A stretch of 64,000 nt of DNA from Thalassobaculum_A sp040219615. GTDB taxonomy: Bacteria; Pseudomonadota; Alphaproteobacteria; Thalassobaculales; Thalassobaculaceae. The translations under genes were made by a program, and so were the position numbers. Every line of letters starts with the position of its first letter. Within the stretch, counting starts at the first letter, position 1. The notes beneath the pieces were generated by a model. It searched no databases, was not told the origin of the DNA, and saw only the letters and a program-made list of their open reading frames with translations. The stretch spans positions 558,001 to 622,000 of the forward strand of contig NZ_JAVJSE010000041.1 in NCBI RefSeq assembly GCF_040219615.1. Reading direction: 5' to 3'. Shown here piece after piece: positions 1 to 9,399 of the stretch.

Positions 1-783
1 GTCAAGGCGGCGGTCGGCCGCCGGGTCGAGAACCTGCGCCGGCTCGGCAAGCGCATCGTGATCGGCCTCGACGGCGACCTGTTCCTGGTGCTGCACCTGA
101 TGATCGCCGGCCGCCTGCAATGGACCGCGCCGGGGGCGGCCCTGCCGGGCAGGAAGGGCCTCGCGGCCTTCGACTTCCAGGGGGGCACCCTGATCCTGAC
201 CGAGATGGGCTCGAAAAAGCGCGCCAGCCTGTACCTGGTACGGGGCGCCGGAGCGCTCGCGGATCACGACCCGGGCGGCCTGGAGCCGCTGGAGATCGAC
301 CGGGAGGCGTTCGCGACCGCCCTGGTCGCCGGCAACCACACCCTCAAGCGCGCGCTGACCGACCCGCATCTGTTCGCCGGCATCGGCAACGCCTATTCCG
401 ACGAGATCCTGCACGCCGCCGGGCTGTCGCCGATCGCCATGACGCGCAAGCCGGGCGATGCGGAAGTTACCCGGCTGTACGAAGCGACCCGCAGCACCCT
501 GCTGGCCTGGATCGAGCGTGGCCGTCAGGAGACCGGCGACGGCTGGCCGACGCGGGTCACCGCGTTCCGCCCGGCCATGGCGGCGCACGGCCGATACGGC
601 AAGCCCTGCCCGGCCTGCGGCACCCCGATCCAGCGTATCGTGCACGCCGACAACGAGACCAACTACTGTCCGCGCTGCCAAACCGGCGGCAAGCTGCTGG
701 CCGACCGGGCGCTGTCGACCCTGCTGAAAAAGGACTGGCCCCGGACCATCGACGAATTGGAAAGCCGGAGGAAGACGCCTTGA
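1..783 (+). CDS. Formamidopyrimidine-DNA glycosylase family protein (Fpg/Nei), 5' truncated by window
   Basis: Base-excision repair glycosylase/AP lyase that removes oxidised bases. The reading frame is open from base 1, so the N-terminal catalytic proline lies outside the window; 260 residues are visible. A helix-two-turn-helix stretch (LFAGIGNAYSDEILHAA) is followed by the C-terminal zinc finger with CPAC and CPRC pairs around HADNETNY, the signature of the family. The stop codon overlaps the start of the next gene (TTGA), which suggests translational coupling. The finger sequence is closest to the variant Fpg/Nei group, so I do not assign mutM specifically. Confidence 0.9.
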   Translation, partial: VKAAVGRRVENLRRLGKRIVIGLDGDLFLVLHLMIAGRLQWTAPGAALPGRKGLAAFDFQGGTLILTEMGSKKRASLYLVRGAGALADHDPGGLEPLEIDREAFATALVAGNHTLKRALTDPHLFAGIGNAYSDEILHAAGLSPIAMTRKPGDAEVTRLYEATRSTLLAWIERGRQETGDGWPTRVTAFRPAMAAHGRYGKPCPACGTPIQRIVHADNETNYCPRCQTGGKLLADRALSTLLKKDWPRTIDELESRRKTP

Positions 784-1160
784 TCGACCATGTCTCGGTC
801 GCCGTGCGCGACCTCACAGCCGCGGCGGCGTTCTACGAGGCGGTGCTGGGCCCGCTCGGCTACACGCGGCTGGTCGAGCGCGAGCGCACCGTCGGCTTCG
901 GCAAGAAGTACCCCGAGGTCTGGCTGAACCTGCGCGAGGGCCTGGAACCGATCGGGCCCGGCACCGGCGTCCATGTGGCGCTGCGGGCCCGCGACGAGGC
1001 GGCGGTGCGGGCGTTCCACGCGGCGGCGCTGCAGCACGGCGGAACCGACGCCGGCGCGCCGGGACCGCGGCAGGCGGCGCTGGGCCCGTACTTCGGCGCC
1101 TTCGTGCAGGATCCCGACGGCAACAAGATCGAGGCGGTGACGTTTCCTGCGGGGGAGTAG
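780..1160 (+). CDS. VOC family (glyoxalase/dioxygenase-fold) protein
   Basis: A 126-residue vicinal-oxygen-chelate protein. It begins with IDHVSVAVRDL and ends with the typical GAFVQDPDGNKIEAV strand, where the glutamate is a likely metal ligand. The length fits a single VOC module that would dimerise. The start is a TTG overlapping the TGA of the glycosylase gene by 4 bases; no ATG is available at the conserved N-terminus. The substrate is unknown; this subfamily is usually annotated as glyoxalase or bleomycin-resistance-like without proof. Confidence 0.85.
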   Translation: MIDHVSVAVRDLTAAAAFYEAVLGPLGYTRLVERERTVGFGKKYPEVWLNLREGLEPIGPGTGVHVALRARDEAAVRAFHAAALQHGGTDAGAPGPRQAALGPYFGAFVQDPDGNKIEAVTFPAGE

Positions 1161-1188
1161 CAGCCGGATCCAAGAGCCCGTCGTTCCG

Positions 1189-1310
1189 TGGGTTCCGGAT
1201 CAGCCGCGCGGCTGCGCGCCTGTCCGGAATGACGAAGTGGGGTGGGGCATCGTTCATTTGCCGTCATTCCGGACCGGACCGCCGGCGGTGGGACGGAGCC
1301 GGAACCCACC
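1189..1310. repeat. Pair of inverted REP-like palindromic repeats
   Basis: Two copies of one element lie head to head between converging genes. The + copy (1189-1234) begins GTGGGTTCCGGA and ends TCCGGAATGACGA. The copy at 1262-1310 is its inverse, beginning CGTCATTCCGGA and ending CCGGAACCCAC. A third copy in + orientation is at 34863-34908. The family is unnamed here. Lying between two convergent genes, the pair could act as a transcript-end hairpin. Confidence 0.7.
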
Positions 1311-1342
1311 CGCCGCCTCACCACTTGATAGCGGGACGCCCC

Positions 1343-2137
1343 TCACCCCCCGATCCGCACCGCCGACACCAGCTGCCGCACCGTCTTGGTCACCGCCATC
1401 GCCACGATCTTCCCGGTCTTGCGGTTCTCCTCGGCGACCGCGACGTCCTCGACGAACCGGAACGAGCCGAAGGCGCCGCGCGCCGTCACCTCGATCACAT
1501 GGGTGTCGATGGTCGGGTCGGCGACGATGGTCAGCCGGGTGCGGTCGAGGCCGATGCCGGCCAGCGCCACCGCCGCCGAGATGTTGACGTTCTGCGGGTA
1601 GGTCGCCGCCCCCTCCCGCGCCGTGCCCTCGAAGATCACCGTCGGCTCGGTCATGCCGGCGAGGTCGAACAGGCCCTCGGCGGCGGTCCCGTACCAGGCG
1701 CTCGGATCCTTGCGCACCAGCATCTCGACCGCGTCCAGGCCGCCGACTGCCGCCCCCGACAGGATGTCGAGCGCGCCGATCCCGGCCGAGGCCAGGGTCA
1801 GGCTGGTGCCGCCCCGCTCGGCCGCCGCCCGGCAGCGGTCGTGCAGGGCGTCGTCGGTCAGGGCGCCGATCGAGGTCATGATGACGGCGACCCCGCGCTC
1901 CAGCAGCCTCGGCACGTGGTCGCGCACCGCCTGGTGGCCGGCGCCCTCCAGCACCACGTCGAAGGCGTCGGCATGGAACGCCTCCGGGTCGGCCAGCAGA
2001 AGCGGGCCCGGCGCCGCCGGTCGCGGCCGGCGCACCAGCACCGCCGGTATCGTGACCCGGTCGGACAGGTCGCGCGCCACCAGGTCGATCACATGCGCGC
2101 CGATGGCGCCGGCGCCGATCAGGCCGAGTCTGAGCAT
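1343..2137 (-). CDS. nadX: Aspartate dehydrogenase (NadX family)
   Basis: A 264-residue NAD(P)-dependent L-aspartate dehydrogenase. In bacteria this enzyme can supply iminoaspartate for NAD synthesis or serve aspartate catabolism. It starts MLRLGLIGAGAIGAHV, a Rossmann dinucleotide motif, and contains the family DTHVIEV segment near the C-terminus. The start is the ATG at 2137; the upstream in-frame sequence has no Rossmann-compatible residues. It converges with the VOC gene across the inverted repeats and is divergent from the MFS gene. No nadA or nadC is visible, so its role cannot be decided here. Confidence 0.85.
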   Translation of the reverse strand: MLRLGLIGAGAIGAHVIDLVARDLSDRVTIPAVLVRRPRPAAPGPLLLADPEAFHADAFDVVLEGAGHQAVRDHVPRLLERGVAVIMTSIGALTDDALHDRCRAAAERGGTSLTLASAGIGALDILSGAAVGGLDAVEMLVRKDPSAWYGTAAEGLFDLAGMTEPTVIFEGTAREGAATYPQNVNISAAVALAGIGLDRTRLTIVADPTIDTHVIEVTARGAFGSFRFVEDVAVAEENRKTGKIVAMAVTKTVRQLVSAVRIGG

Positions 2138-2226
2138 GGGGAGCCTCGTCGGGTTGGGTCTGCAGCCGGTACCGTAGCGACGGCCGGCTCCCGACGACAG
2201 GTCTCGCTTCGCCTTCCCCCTATCGT

Positions 2227-2306
2227 CCTGAGGCGCCGCACATCGTGCGGCCACGAAGGGCCGGCCGACACCGGGCCTTCGCGGCTCGCCTCGCGAGCAC
2301 CTCAGG
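2227..2306. repeat. 80-bp imperfect palindrome in a divergent intergenic region
   Basis: The outer arms are CCTGAGG (2227-2233) and CCTCAGG (2300-2306). Inner arms CGAAGGGCCGG and CCGGGCCTTCG nearly match. It lies between the divergent nadX and MFS starts and resembles the intergenic palindromic repeats common in alphaproteobacteria. No coding function is seen. Confidence 0.55.
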
Positions 2307-2405
2307 CCGATTGAGGGTGGAGGACGCGTGCAGCGAGGTGCCTCCTGGCGACAGCAAACCGTCGGGCGCGTATAGTCGGCGGCCCTGCCCGACGAGCCCC
2401 CGCCG

Positions 2406-3635
2406 ATGACCGAACCCGCCCCGCCGCCGCTCCTGCGCAACCGCGACTTCCTGCTGGTGGTCGGCGGCCGCACCTGCAACACCGTCGCCGTCCAGGCCCT
2501 GACCGTCGCGGTCGGCTGGCATGTCTACCAACTGACCGGCGACCCGGTGGACCTCGGGCTGGTCGGGCTGGCGCAGTTCGCGCCGGCGCTGGCGCTGTTC
2601 CTGGTCTCCGGCCTGGCGTCCGACCGGTTCGACCGGCGCCGCATCCTGGTGGCCTGCAACCTGACACACATGGTCGCGGTCGGGCTGCTGATCGCGATCC
2701 TGTCGCACGACACCGGGACCGTGTGGCCGATCCTGGCGGTGCTGGTGCTGCACGGGGCGGCCCGGTCGTTCTTCCACACCGCCAGCCAGGCGATCCTGCC
2801 CAACCTGGTGCCGCGCGCGCAGTTCCCGAACGCCATCGCCTACTCGTCCTCGGCCGGCAAGGCGGCGCAGCTGGTCGGGCCGGCGCTCGGCGGGCTGCTG
2901 ATCGCCTGGACCGGCGACGGCGTGTACTGGGTGATCCTGGTGATGTTCGCGCTGGCCGCCACCGCCGCCGGCGCGATCGGCGCCCGCCTGAAGGTGCAGG
3001 CGCGCGAGCCGTTCGGGCTGGCGATGATCCTCGGCGGGTTCTCCTATGTCTGGGCCAACAAGGTGGTGCTGGGCGCGATCTCCATCGACCTGCTGGCGGT
3101 GCTGTTCGGCGGCGTGATGGGCCTGCTGCCGGTGTTCGCCAAGGACATCCTGCATGTCGGCCCGGACGGGCTCGGGCTGCTGCGGGCGATGCCCGGGGTC
3201 GGCTCGCTGATCGTCGGCCTCGCGCTCACGCAGATCGCCTCGCCCCGTCACATGGGGCCGGCGTTCTTCGTGGCGCTGGCGATCTTCGGCGGATCGATCG
3301 TGGTGTTCAGCCTGTCCGAGACCTTCTGGCTGTCGCTGCTGGCGCTCGGCGTCTATGGCGGCGCCGACATGGTCAGCGTGTACATCCGCCAGACCCTGGT
3401 GCAGATCGCCACCCCCGACGGCATGCGCGGCCGGGTCAGCGCGGTGAACTCGGTGGCGATCAACGCCTCCAACGAGCTCGGCGACTTCCGGGCCGGCATC
3501 ATGGCCGGCGGCATCGGCTCGGTGCCGTCGGTGCTGGTCGGCGGCGTGGTGACGATCGCCGTCACCGCGCTCTGGTGGCGGCTGTTCCCGGGGATCCGGC
3601 GGGTCGACCGGCTGGACGACCTGATCGCGAAGTAG
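2406..3635 (+). CDS. MFS transporter, EntS/MFS_3-like exporter
   Basis: A 409-residue major-facilitator membrane protein. It begins NRDFLLVVGGRTCNTVA, has the MFS loop motif SDRFDRRRI after the second membrane segment, and a RQTLVQIATPDGMRGRVSA segment that is typical of the EntS-like (MFS_3) group of drug and siderophore exporters. About twelve hydrophobic segments are present. The start ATG is at 2406. It is transcribed alone; the following gene is convergent, and the two stop codons abut with no gap. Confidence 0.85.
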   Translation: MTEPAPPPLLRNRDFLLVVGGRTCNTVAVQALTVAVGWHVYQLTGDPVDLGLVGLAQFAPALALFLVSGLASDRFDRRRILVACNLTHMVAVGLLIAILSHDTGTVWPILAVLVLHGAARSFFHTASQAILPNLVPRAQFPNAIAYSSSAGKAAQLVGPALGGLLIAWTGDGVYWVILVMFALAATAAGAIGARLKVQAREPFGLAMILGGFSYVWANKVVLGAISIDLLAVLFGGVMGLLPVFAKDILHVGPDGLGLLRAMPGVGSLIVGLALTQIASPRHMGPAFFVALAIFGGSIVVFSLSETFWLSLLALGVYGGADMVSVYIRQTLVQIATPDGMRGRVSAVNSVAINASNELGDFRAGIMAGGIGSVPSVLVGGVVTIAVTALWWRLFPGIRRVDRLDDLIAK

Positions 3636-5840
<2,205 letters not shown>

Positions 5841-5844
5841 GGCC

Positions 5845-6789
5845 CTATCCCCCGAACTCGTCGGTCGCGTCCGCCTGGTGACGCAGCAGCGCCATCAGCC
5901 GGCGGTCGCGCCAGACCTGGCGCTCGCCCAGCCCGTCCGCCGCCAGCCGCTTGCGACGCTCGGCCTCGATCCGGCCGACCAGCGCGGCGTCCCAAGGCAG
6001 CACCGGCGCCTGCTCGGCCTGCAGCCGCTCGTAGAACGGGCCGTAGCGCGCGCAGTAGTCGGCGACGCCGCCGGGCGCGTTCAGGTCGATGGTCTCGAAC
6101 GGCCCCATGAACGACCAGCGCAGGCCGAGGCCGTCCTTGACGGTCTTGTCCAGGTCGTCGGCCGAGATCGTGCCGTCGGCGACCAGCTTGAAGGCTTCGG
6201 CCAGCAGCGCGCCCTGCAGCCGGTTCAGCACGAAGCCCTCGACCTCGCGATTCACCGACACCGGCACCATGCCGGCCGCCTCCATGACCGCGCGCGCCCG
6301 CTCCACCACCGCCTTGTCGGTCCAGGGCGACGGGCAGAGCTCGACCAGCGGTACCAGGTAGGGCGGGTTGACCGGGTGCGCCACCAGGCAGCGCAGCCGC
6401 CCGGCCAGGCCCTCGGTGTAGCGCGACGCGGCGATCGCCGAGGACGACGAGGCCAGGATCGCGGTCGGCTCGGCCAGCCGGTCGGCCTGCTCGAACAGGG
6501 CGGTCTTCGGCTCGACCTGCTCGGCGATGCATTCCTGCATCCAGGCGGCCCCGTCCAGGGCATCGGCCAGGGTCGCCACGGTCTCGACCCGGGCCGCGAC
6601 CTCGGCGGCGCCGGCGATCAGGCCCTGGGCCTCCAGGTCGTCGAGGTTGGCGCGCAGCAGCGGCAGGGCGGCGTCGAGCGCCGCCGGTACCGCGTCCCAC
6701 AGGCGCACGCGATGGCCGGCGCGGGCGAACACGATGGCCCAGGCACGGCCGATCAGGCCGGCGCCGGCGACGGCGAAGGTTTCGGGCAT
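5845..6789 (-). CDS. 3-hydroxyacyl-CoA dehydrogenase family protein (lambda-crystallin-like)
   Basis: A 314-residue NAD-dependent dehydrogenase. The N-terminal Rossmann motif is VAGAGLIGRAWAIVFARAGH. The catalytic segment is SSSSAI ... HPVNPPYLVPLVE, where the His precedes PVNPP. The C-terminal helical domain contains NREVEGFVLNRLQ. The length and motifs match the lambda-crystallin/L-gulonate or carnitine-dehydrogenase-like branch rather than fatty-acid FadB-type enzymes. The start is the ATG at 6789, preceded by GAGGAAG at good spacing. It is the first gene of an operon with the fused E1. The substrate is not determined. Confidence 0.85.
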   Translation of the reverse strand: MPETFAVAGAGLIGRAWAIVFARAGHRVRLWDAVPAALDAALPLLRANLDDLEAQGLIAGAAEVAARVETVATLADALDGAAWMQECIAEQVEPKTALFEQADRLAEPTAILASSSSAIAASRYTEGLAGRLRCLVAHPVNPPYLVPLVELCPSPWTDKAVVERARAVMEAAGMVPVSVNREVEGFVLNRLQGALLAEAFKLVADGTISADDLDKTVKDGLGLRWSFMGPFETIDLNAPGGVADYCARYGPFYERLQAEQAPVLPWDAALVGRIEAERRKRLAADGLGERQVWRDRRLMALLRHQADATDEFGG

Positions 6790-6793
6790 GGCG

Positions 6794-6851
6794 CTTCCTC
6801 GAACGGCTTCATTGTTCGACGCGCCGGACGGCGCGCCGTGTTTCGAGGAAG
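6794..6851 (-). promoter_or_regulatory. Hairpin sequestering the ribosome binding site of the 3-hydroxyacyl-CoA dehydrogenase
   Basis: Perfect 10-base arms CTTCCTCGAA (6794-6803) and TTCGAGGAAG (6842-6851) flank a loop that contains a second GC-rich palindrome (GGCGCGCC type). In the mRNA the 3' arm holds the Shine-Dalgarno GAGGAAG four bases before the ATG at 6789. The folded form should therefore block initiation. Any ligand or protein that opens it is unknown. Confidence 0.5.
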
Positions 6852-6889
6852 TGTAGCGGGGTGTAACGGGGGCTGGAAGGACCGCCCGA

Positions 6890-7606
6890 TCAGGCGGCCG
6901 TGCCCTGCGGCTGGCCGAAGCGCCGGTAGAAGGTGCCCGACAGCCAGCCGATCAGCGCCCAGGTGACCGCCGAGACGACGATCGAGGTGGCCGCGAAGCG
7001 GGCCGCCAGTTCCGGCGGCGCCAGCCCGGCCTCGCCGCCATGCGGATGCGGCGCGCCGACGACATGCGGCAGCGCGAGCAGCGCCACCCCGGCGACCTTC
7101 CACATGATCGAGCGACCGAACGCCAGCAGCCACAGGCCGGCCGCGGCGGTCACCACCGCCGAGATCCACCAGAGCTGGCGCGCCGCCAAGTCGCCGGCCA
7201 CGCTGCCCGGCACCTCTGGCGGCAGGCCGAGCGCCGGCGACAGGGTCATGGCGGCGAAGCCGGCCAGCCCCCACAGCAGGCCGCGGCGCCCGCCGCCCTG
7301 CTCGCCGCGCAGCACGAAGCCGGCGGTCAGCAGCAGCGCGAACCCGGTGGCGCCGACGATGTTGGCGATGGTGGTGTAGAGCGTGCGCTCGATCCCGTCG
7401 GCCGGCGACCAAGTGTCGGCCCCGTGGCTGTGCGACCCGTGGTCGTGGGCGGCGGTAGCGCCGGCGGTGTGTGCTTGCGGGGCCGCCGCCTCGAAGCTCT
7501 CGGCCTGCAGAATCAGCGGCACCGTGGTGACGGCCTGCAGCGCGGACACCGTCAACCCGGCCAGCAGGCCGGCGACCAGCGCCGACAGGAACAGCCGTCG
7601 GATCAT
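6890..7606 (-). CDS. cbtA: CbtA family cobalt transporter subunit
   Basis: A 238-residue integral membrane protein of the CbtA family, predicted to import cobalt together with CbtB. The N-terminus MIRRLFLSALVAGLLAGL is the first membrane segment. A histidine-rich loop (AAHDHGSHSHGAD) follows and could bind metal. Four further hydrophobic segments are visible, and HPHGG lies before the last. The ATG at 7606 is chosen because the upstream extension is polar and unlike the family. It lies 16 bases after cbtB. Confidence 0.85.
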   Translation of the reverse strand: MIRRLFLSALVAGLLAGLTVSALQAVTTVPLILQAESFEAAAPQAHTAGATAAHDHGSHSHGADTWSPADGIERTLYTTIANIVGATGFALLLTAGFVLRGEQGGGRRGLLWGLAGFAAMTLSPALGLPPEVPGSVAGDLAARQLWWISAVVTAAAGLWLLAFGRSIMWKVAGVALLALPHVVGAPHPHGGEAGLAPPELAARFAATSIVVSAVTWALIGWLSGTFYRRFGQPQGTAA

Positions 7607-7622
7607 CGCGCCCTCGGCCCGA

Positions 7623-7805
7623 TCAGTGGCAGGGGAAGCCCATCGAGTGGCGCCAGTCATGCGCCGCGTTGTGGACCGCGTCCGGCGCCGCCATGCCGAC
7701 CCCGAAGGTCAGGACGCTGCCCAGGAACAGGGCCAGGAACGCGGCGACCGTCGCGTCGCGGCGGGTCACCCTGGCAGTGCCCTGCTTCAGAGCTTCCGTG
7801 GTCAT
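7623..7805 (-). CDS. cbtB: CbtB family cobalt transporter subunit
   Basis: A 60-residue protein with one membrane segment (VAAFLALFLGSVLTFGV) and the CbtB C-terminal metal-ligand signature HNAAHDWRHSMGFPCH. It is the first gene of the cbtBA pair. CbtAB systems are often controlled by cobalamin riboswitches, but I could not find a convincing one upstream. A 12-bp perfect palindrome lies about 20 bases before the start. Confidence 0.85.
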   Translation of the reverse strand: MTTEALKQGTARVTRRDATVAAFLALFLGSVLTFGVGMAAPDAVHNAAHDWRHSMGFPCH

Positions 7806-7824
7806 GCCGATCTCCCTTCAATAC

Positions 7825-7836
7825 CTGGACGTCCAG
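7825..7836. promoter_or_regulatory. 12-bp perfect palindrome upstream of cbtB
   Basis: CTGGACGTCCAG is perfectly self-complementary and lies 20 bases upstream of the cbtB start codon. It could be an operator half-site pair or chance in GC-rich DNA. No regulator gene is adjacent. Confidence 0.3.
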
Positions 7837-7984
7837 CGCCCGAGCTTATCGCGACGGCGTCGCTCAGCGAATCCCTAATCGACGGGCCGGCTCCGGTCAA
7901 CGAGTCGACCCGGGCGGGCGACGCGGTTGCCGTCGGCCGGCCGCTCGCCGAAGATGCCGTGAGTCCACCCTGAAGTCCTGTGCC

Positions 7985-8515
7985 ATGAACGACCGCCTTT
8001 CCCCTGCCGGCGACCTGTCGGCCGCCGCAGCCCCGACGGACCGCATCGCCGCAGACCGAATTGCGGCCGCCGACCGCGCCCGGTTCCGGGTCGAGCCGGG
8101 CTGGAACTTCGGCTTCGAGCGGATCGTCGAGTGGCGCGACGTCGACGCCTTCCGGCACGCCAACCACACGGCGTTCCTGCTGTGGTTCGAGTCGGCGCGC
8201 AACCGCTACCTGCAGGCGGCCGGGCTGCCGCGGCTGTCGGCCGACACGCCGGGGCCGGTGATGATGACCCTGGAGGCGCGCTACCTGCAGCCGCTGGCCT
8301 ACTACGACACGGCGTTCGTCACCGCCCGGGTCAGGTCGATGCGGCGCACCTCCTTCGTGATGGAGTACGCCGCCTGGAGCGAGGCCGGCTGCCACGCGAC
8401 CTGCACCGCGGTGCTGGTGCTGATGATCAACGCGACGGCCGAGAAGGTCGCGATACCCGACGGCGTGCGGGCGGCGATCCGCGCCCTCGACGCCCCGCTG
8501 GAGGACGGCGCATGA
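7985..8515 (+). CDS. Acyl-CoA thioesterase, hot-dog fold (4HBT/YbgC-like)
   Basis: A 176-residue hot-dog protein. The catalytic-loop region reads WRDVDAFRHANHTAFLLWFESARNRYL, matching the 4-hydroxybenzoyl-CoA thioesterase pattern of Asp followed by an N-x-x-Y-like helix. The second half contains LEARYLQPLAYYD. The first 35 residues are low-complexity Ala/Asp-rich, so the true start could be later. It overlaps the following SDR gene by ATGA and is probably co-transcribed with it. The substrate is unknown. Confidence 0.8.
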   Translation: MNDRLSPAGDLSAAAAPTDRIAADRIAAADRARFRVEPGWNFGFERIVEWRDVDAFRHANHTAFLLWFESARNRYLQAAGLPRLSADTPGPVMMTLEARYLQPLAYYDTAFVTARVRSMRRTSFVMEYAAWSEAGCHATCTAVLVLMINATAEKVAIPDGVRAAIRALDAPLEDGA

Positions 8516-9279
8516 GCAGGACACACAATGGCCGCGTCGCGGTCGTCACCGGCGGCGGGTCCGGGATCGGCCGGGCGATCGCCGAGGCGCTGGCGGCCGC
8601 CGGCGCCGCCGTCGCGGTGCTGGACGCCAACGGCAACGCCGCCGAGGACACCGCCGGCGCGATCGCCGCCGCCGGCCACCGGGCGATGGCGGTGGCCTGC
8701 GACGTCGCGCGCTTCGACGCCGTCGAGTCGGCCGGCCGGGAGGTCGCCGCCAATCTCGGGCCGGTCGACATTCTGATCAGCAACGCCGGGATCTCGCCGA
8801 AGCATGACGGGCGCCCGGCCTCGGTGCTGGAGATGGACCCGGCGGAATGGCAGCGGGTCGTCGACGTCAACCTGACCGGCGCGTTCCACGGTGCCCGGGT
8901 GTTCGGGCCGGACATGGCGCGGCGCGGCTGGGGCGCGATCGTCAACCAGTCCTCGGTCGCGGCCAAGACCCATGTCGACTTCGTCGGCGTGCACTACCCG
9001 GCCACCAAGGCCGGCCTCATCGGCCTGACCAAGCACCTGGCCGGCGAGCTCGGGCCGATGGGCATCAACGTCAACGCCCTGGCCCCCGGCCGGATAGACA
9101 CCCCGCTGATGCGCGGGGTCGCGACCGCGGTCAACGACGCGATCGTGGCCGACACGCCGATGCGGCGGCTCGGCACCGCGGCCGACGTCGCCGCCGCAGC
9201 CCTGTTCCTGACCTCCGAGGCCGGGCATTTCATCACCGGCCAGGTGGTCGATGTCGCAGGCGGCTGGAAGCTGACCTGA
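8512..9279 (+). CDS. SDR family NAD(P)-dependent oxidoreductase
   Basis: A 255-residue classical short-chain dehydrogenase. The cofactor motif is TGGGSGIGRAIAEAL, followed by NAGIS, the catalytic serine in NQSSVAAK and the YPATK Tyr/Lys pair. The C-terminus GHFITGQVVDVAGGW is typical of FabG-like enzymes. The start overlaps the thioesterase stop (ATGA). It precedes the peptide transporter by 120 bases, so it may act on acyl or hydroxy-acyl compounds, but the substrate is not deducible. Confidence 0.85.
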   Translation: MSRTHNGRVAVVTGGGSGIGRAIAEALAAAGAAVAVLDANGNAAEDTAGAIAAAGHRAMAVACDVARFDAVESAGREVAANLGPVDILISNAGISPKHDGRPASVLEMDPAEWQRVVDVNLTGAFHGARVFGPDMARRGWGAIVNQSSVAAKTHVDFVGVHYPATKAGLIGLTKHLAGELGPMGINVNALAPGRIDTPLMRGVATAVNDAIVADTPMRRLGTAADVAAAALFLTSEAGHFITGQVVDVAGGWKLT

Positions 9280-9399
9280 TCGACCGGACGGTCAGGATTC
9301 CGGTTCTCTCGCCGCGGCCAAAGCTGTAACAATCCCCCGTCCATGGAAGGCGACCCAAGGGGACAAGGCGGTCGCCGATCCGAACAGGAGGCATCACAG

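Noticed and set aside
7806..7984. Possible cobalamin riboswitch upstream of cbtB
   Set aside because: On the - strand a few loosely similar words occur, but no B12 box, GCCACTG or paired core could be aligned.
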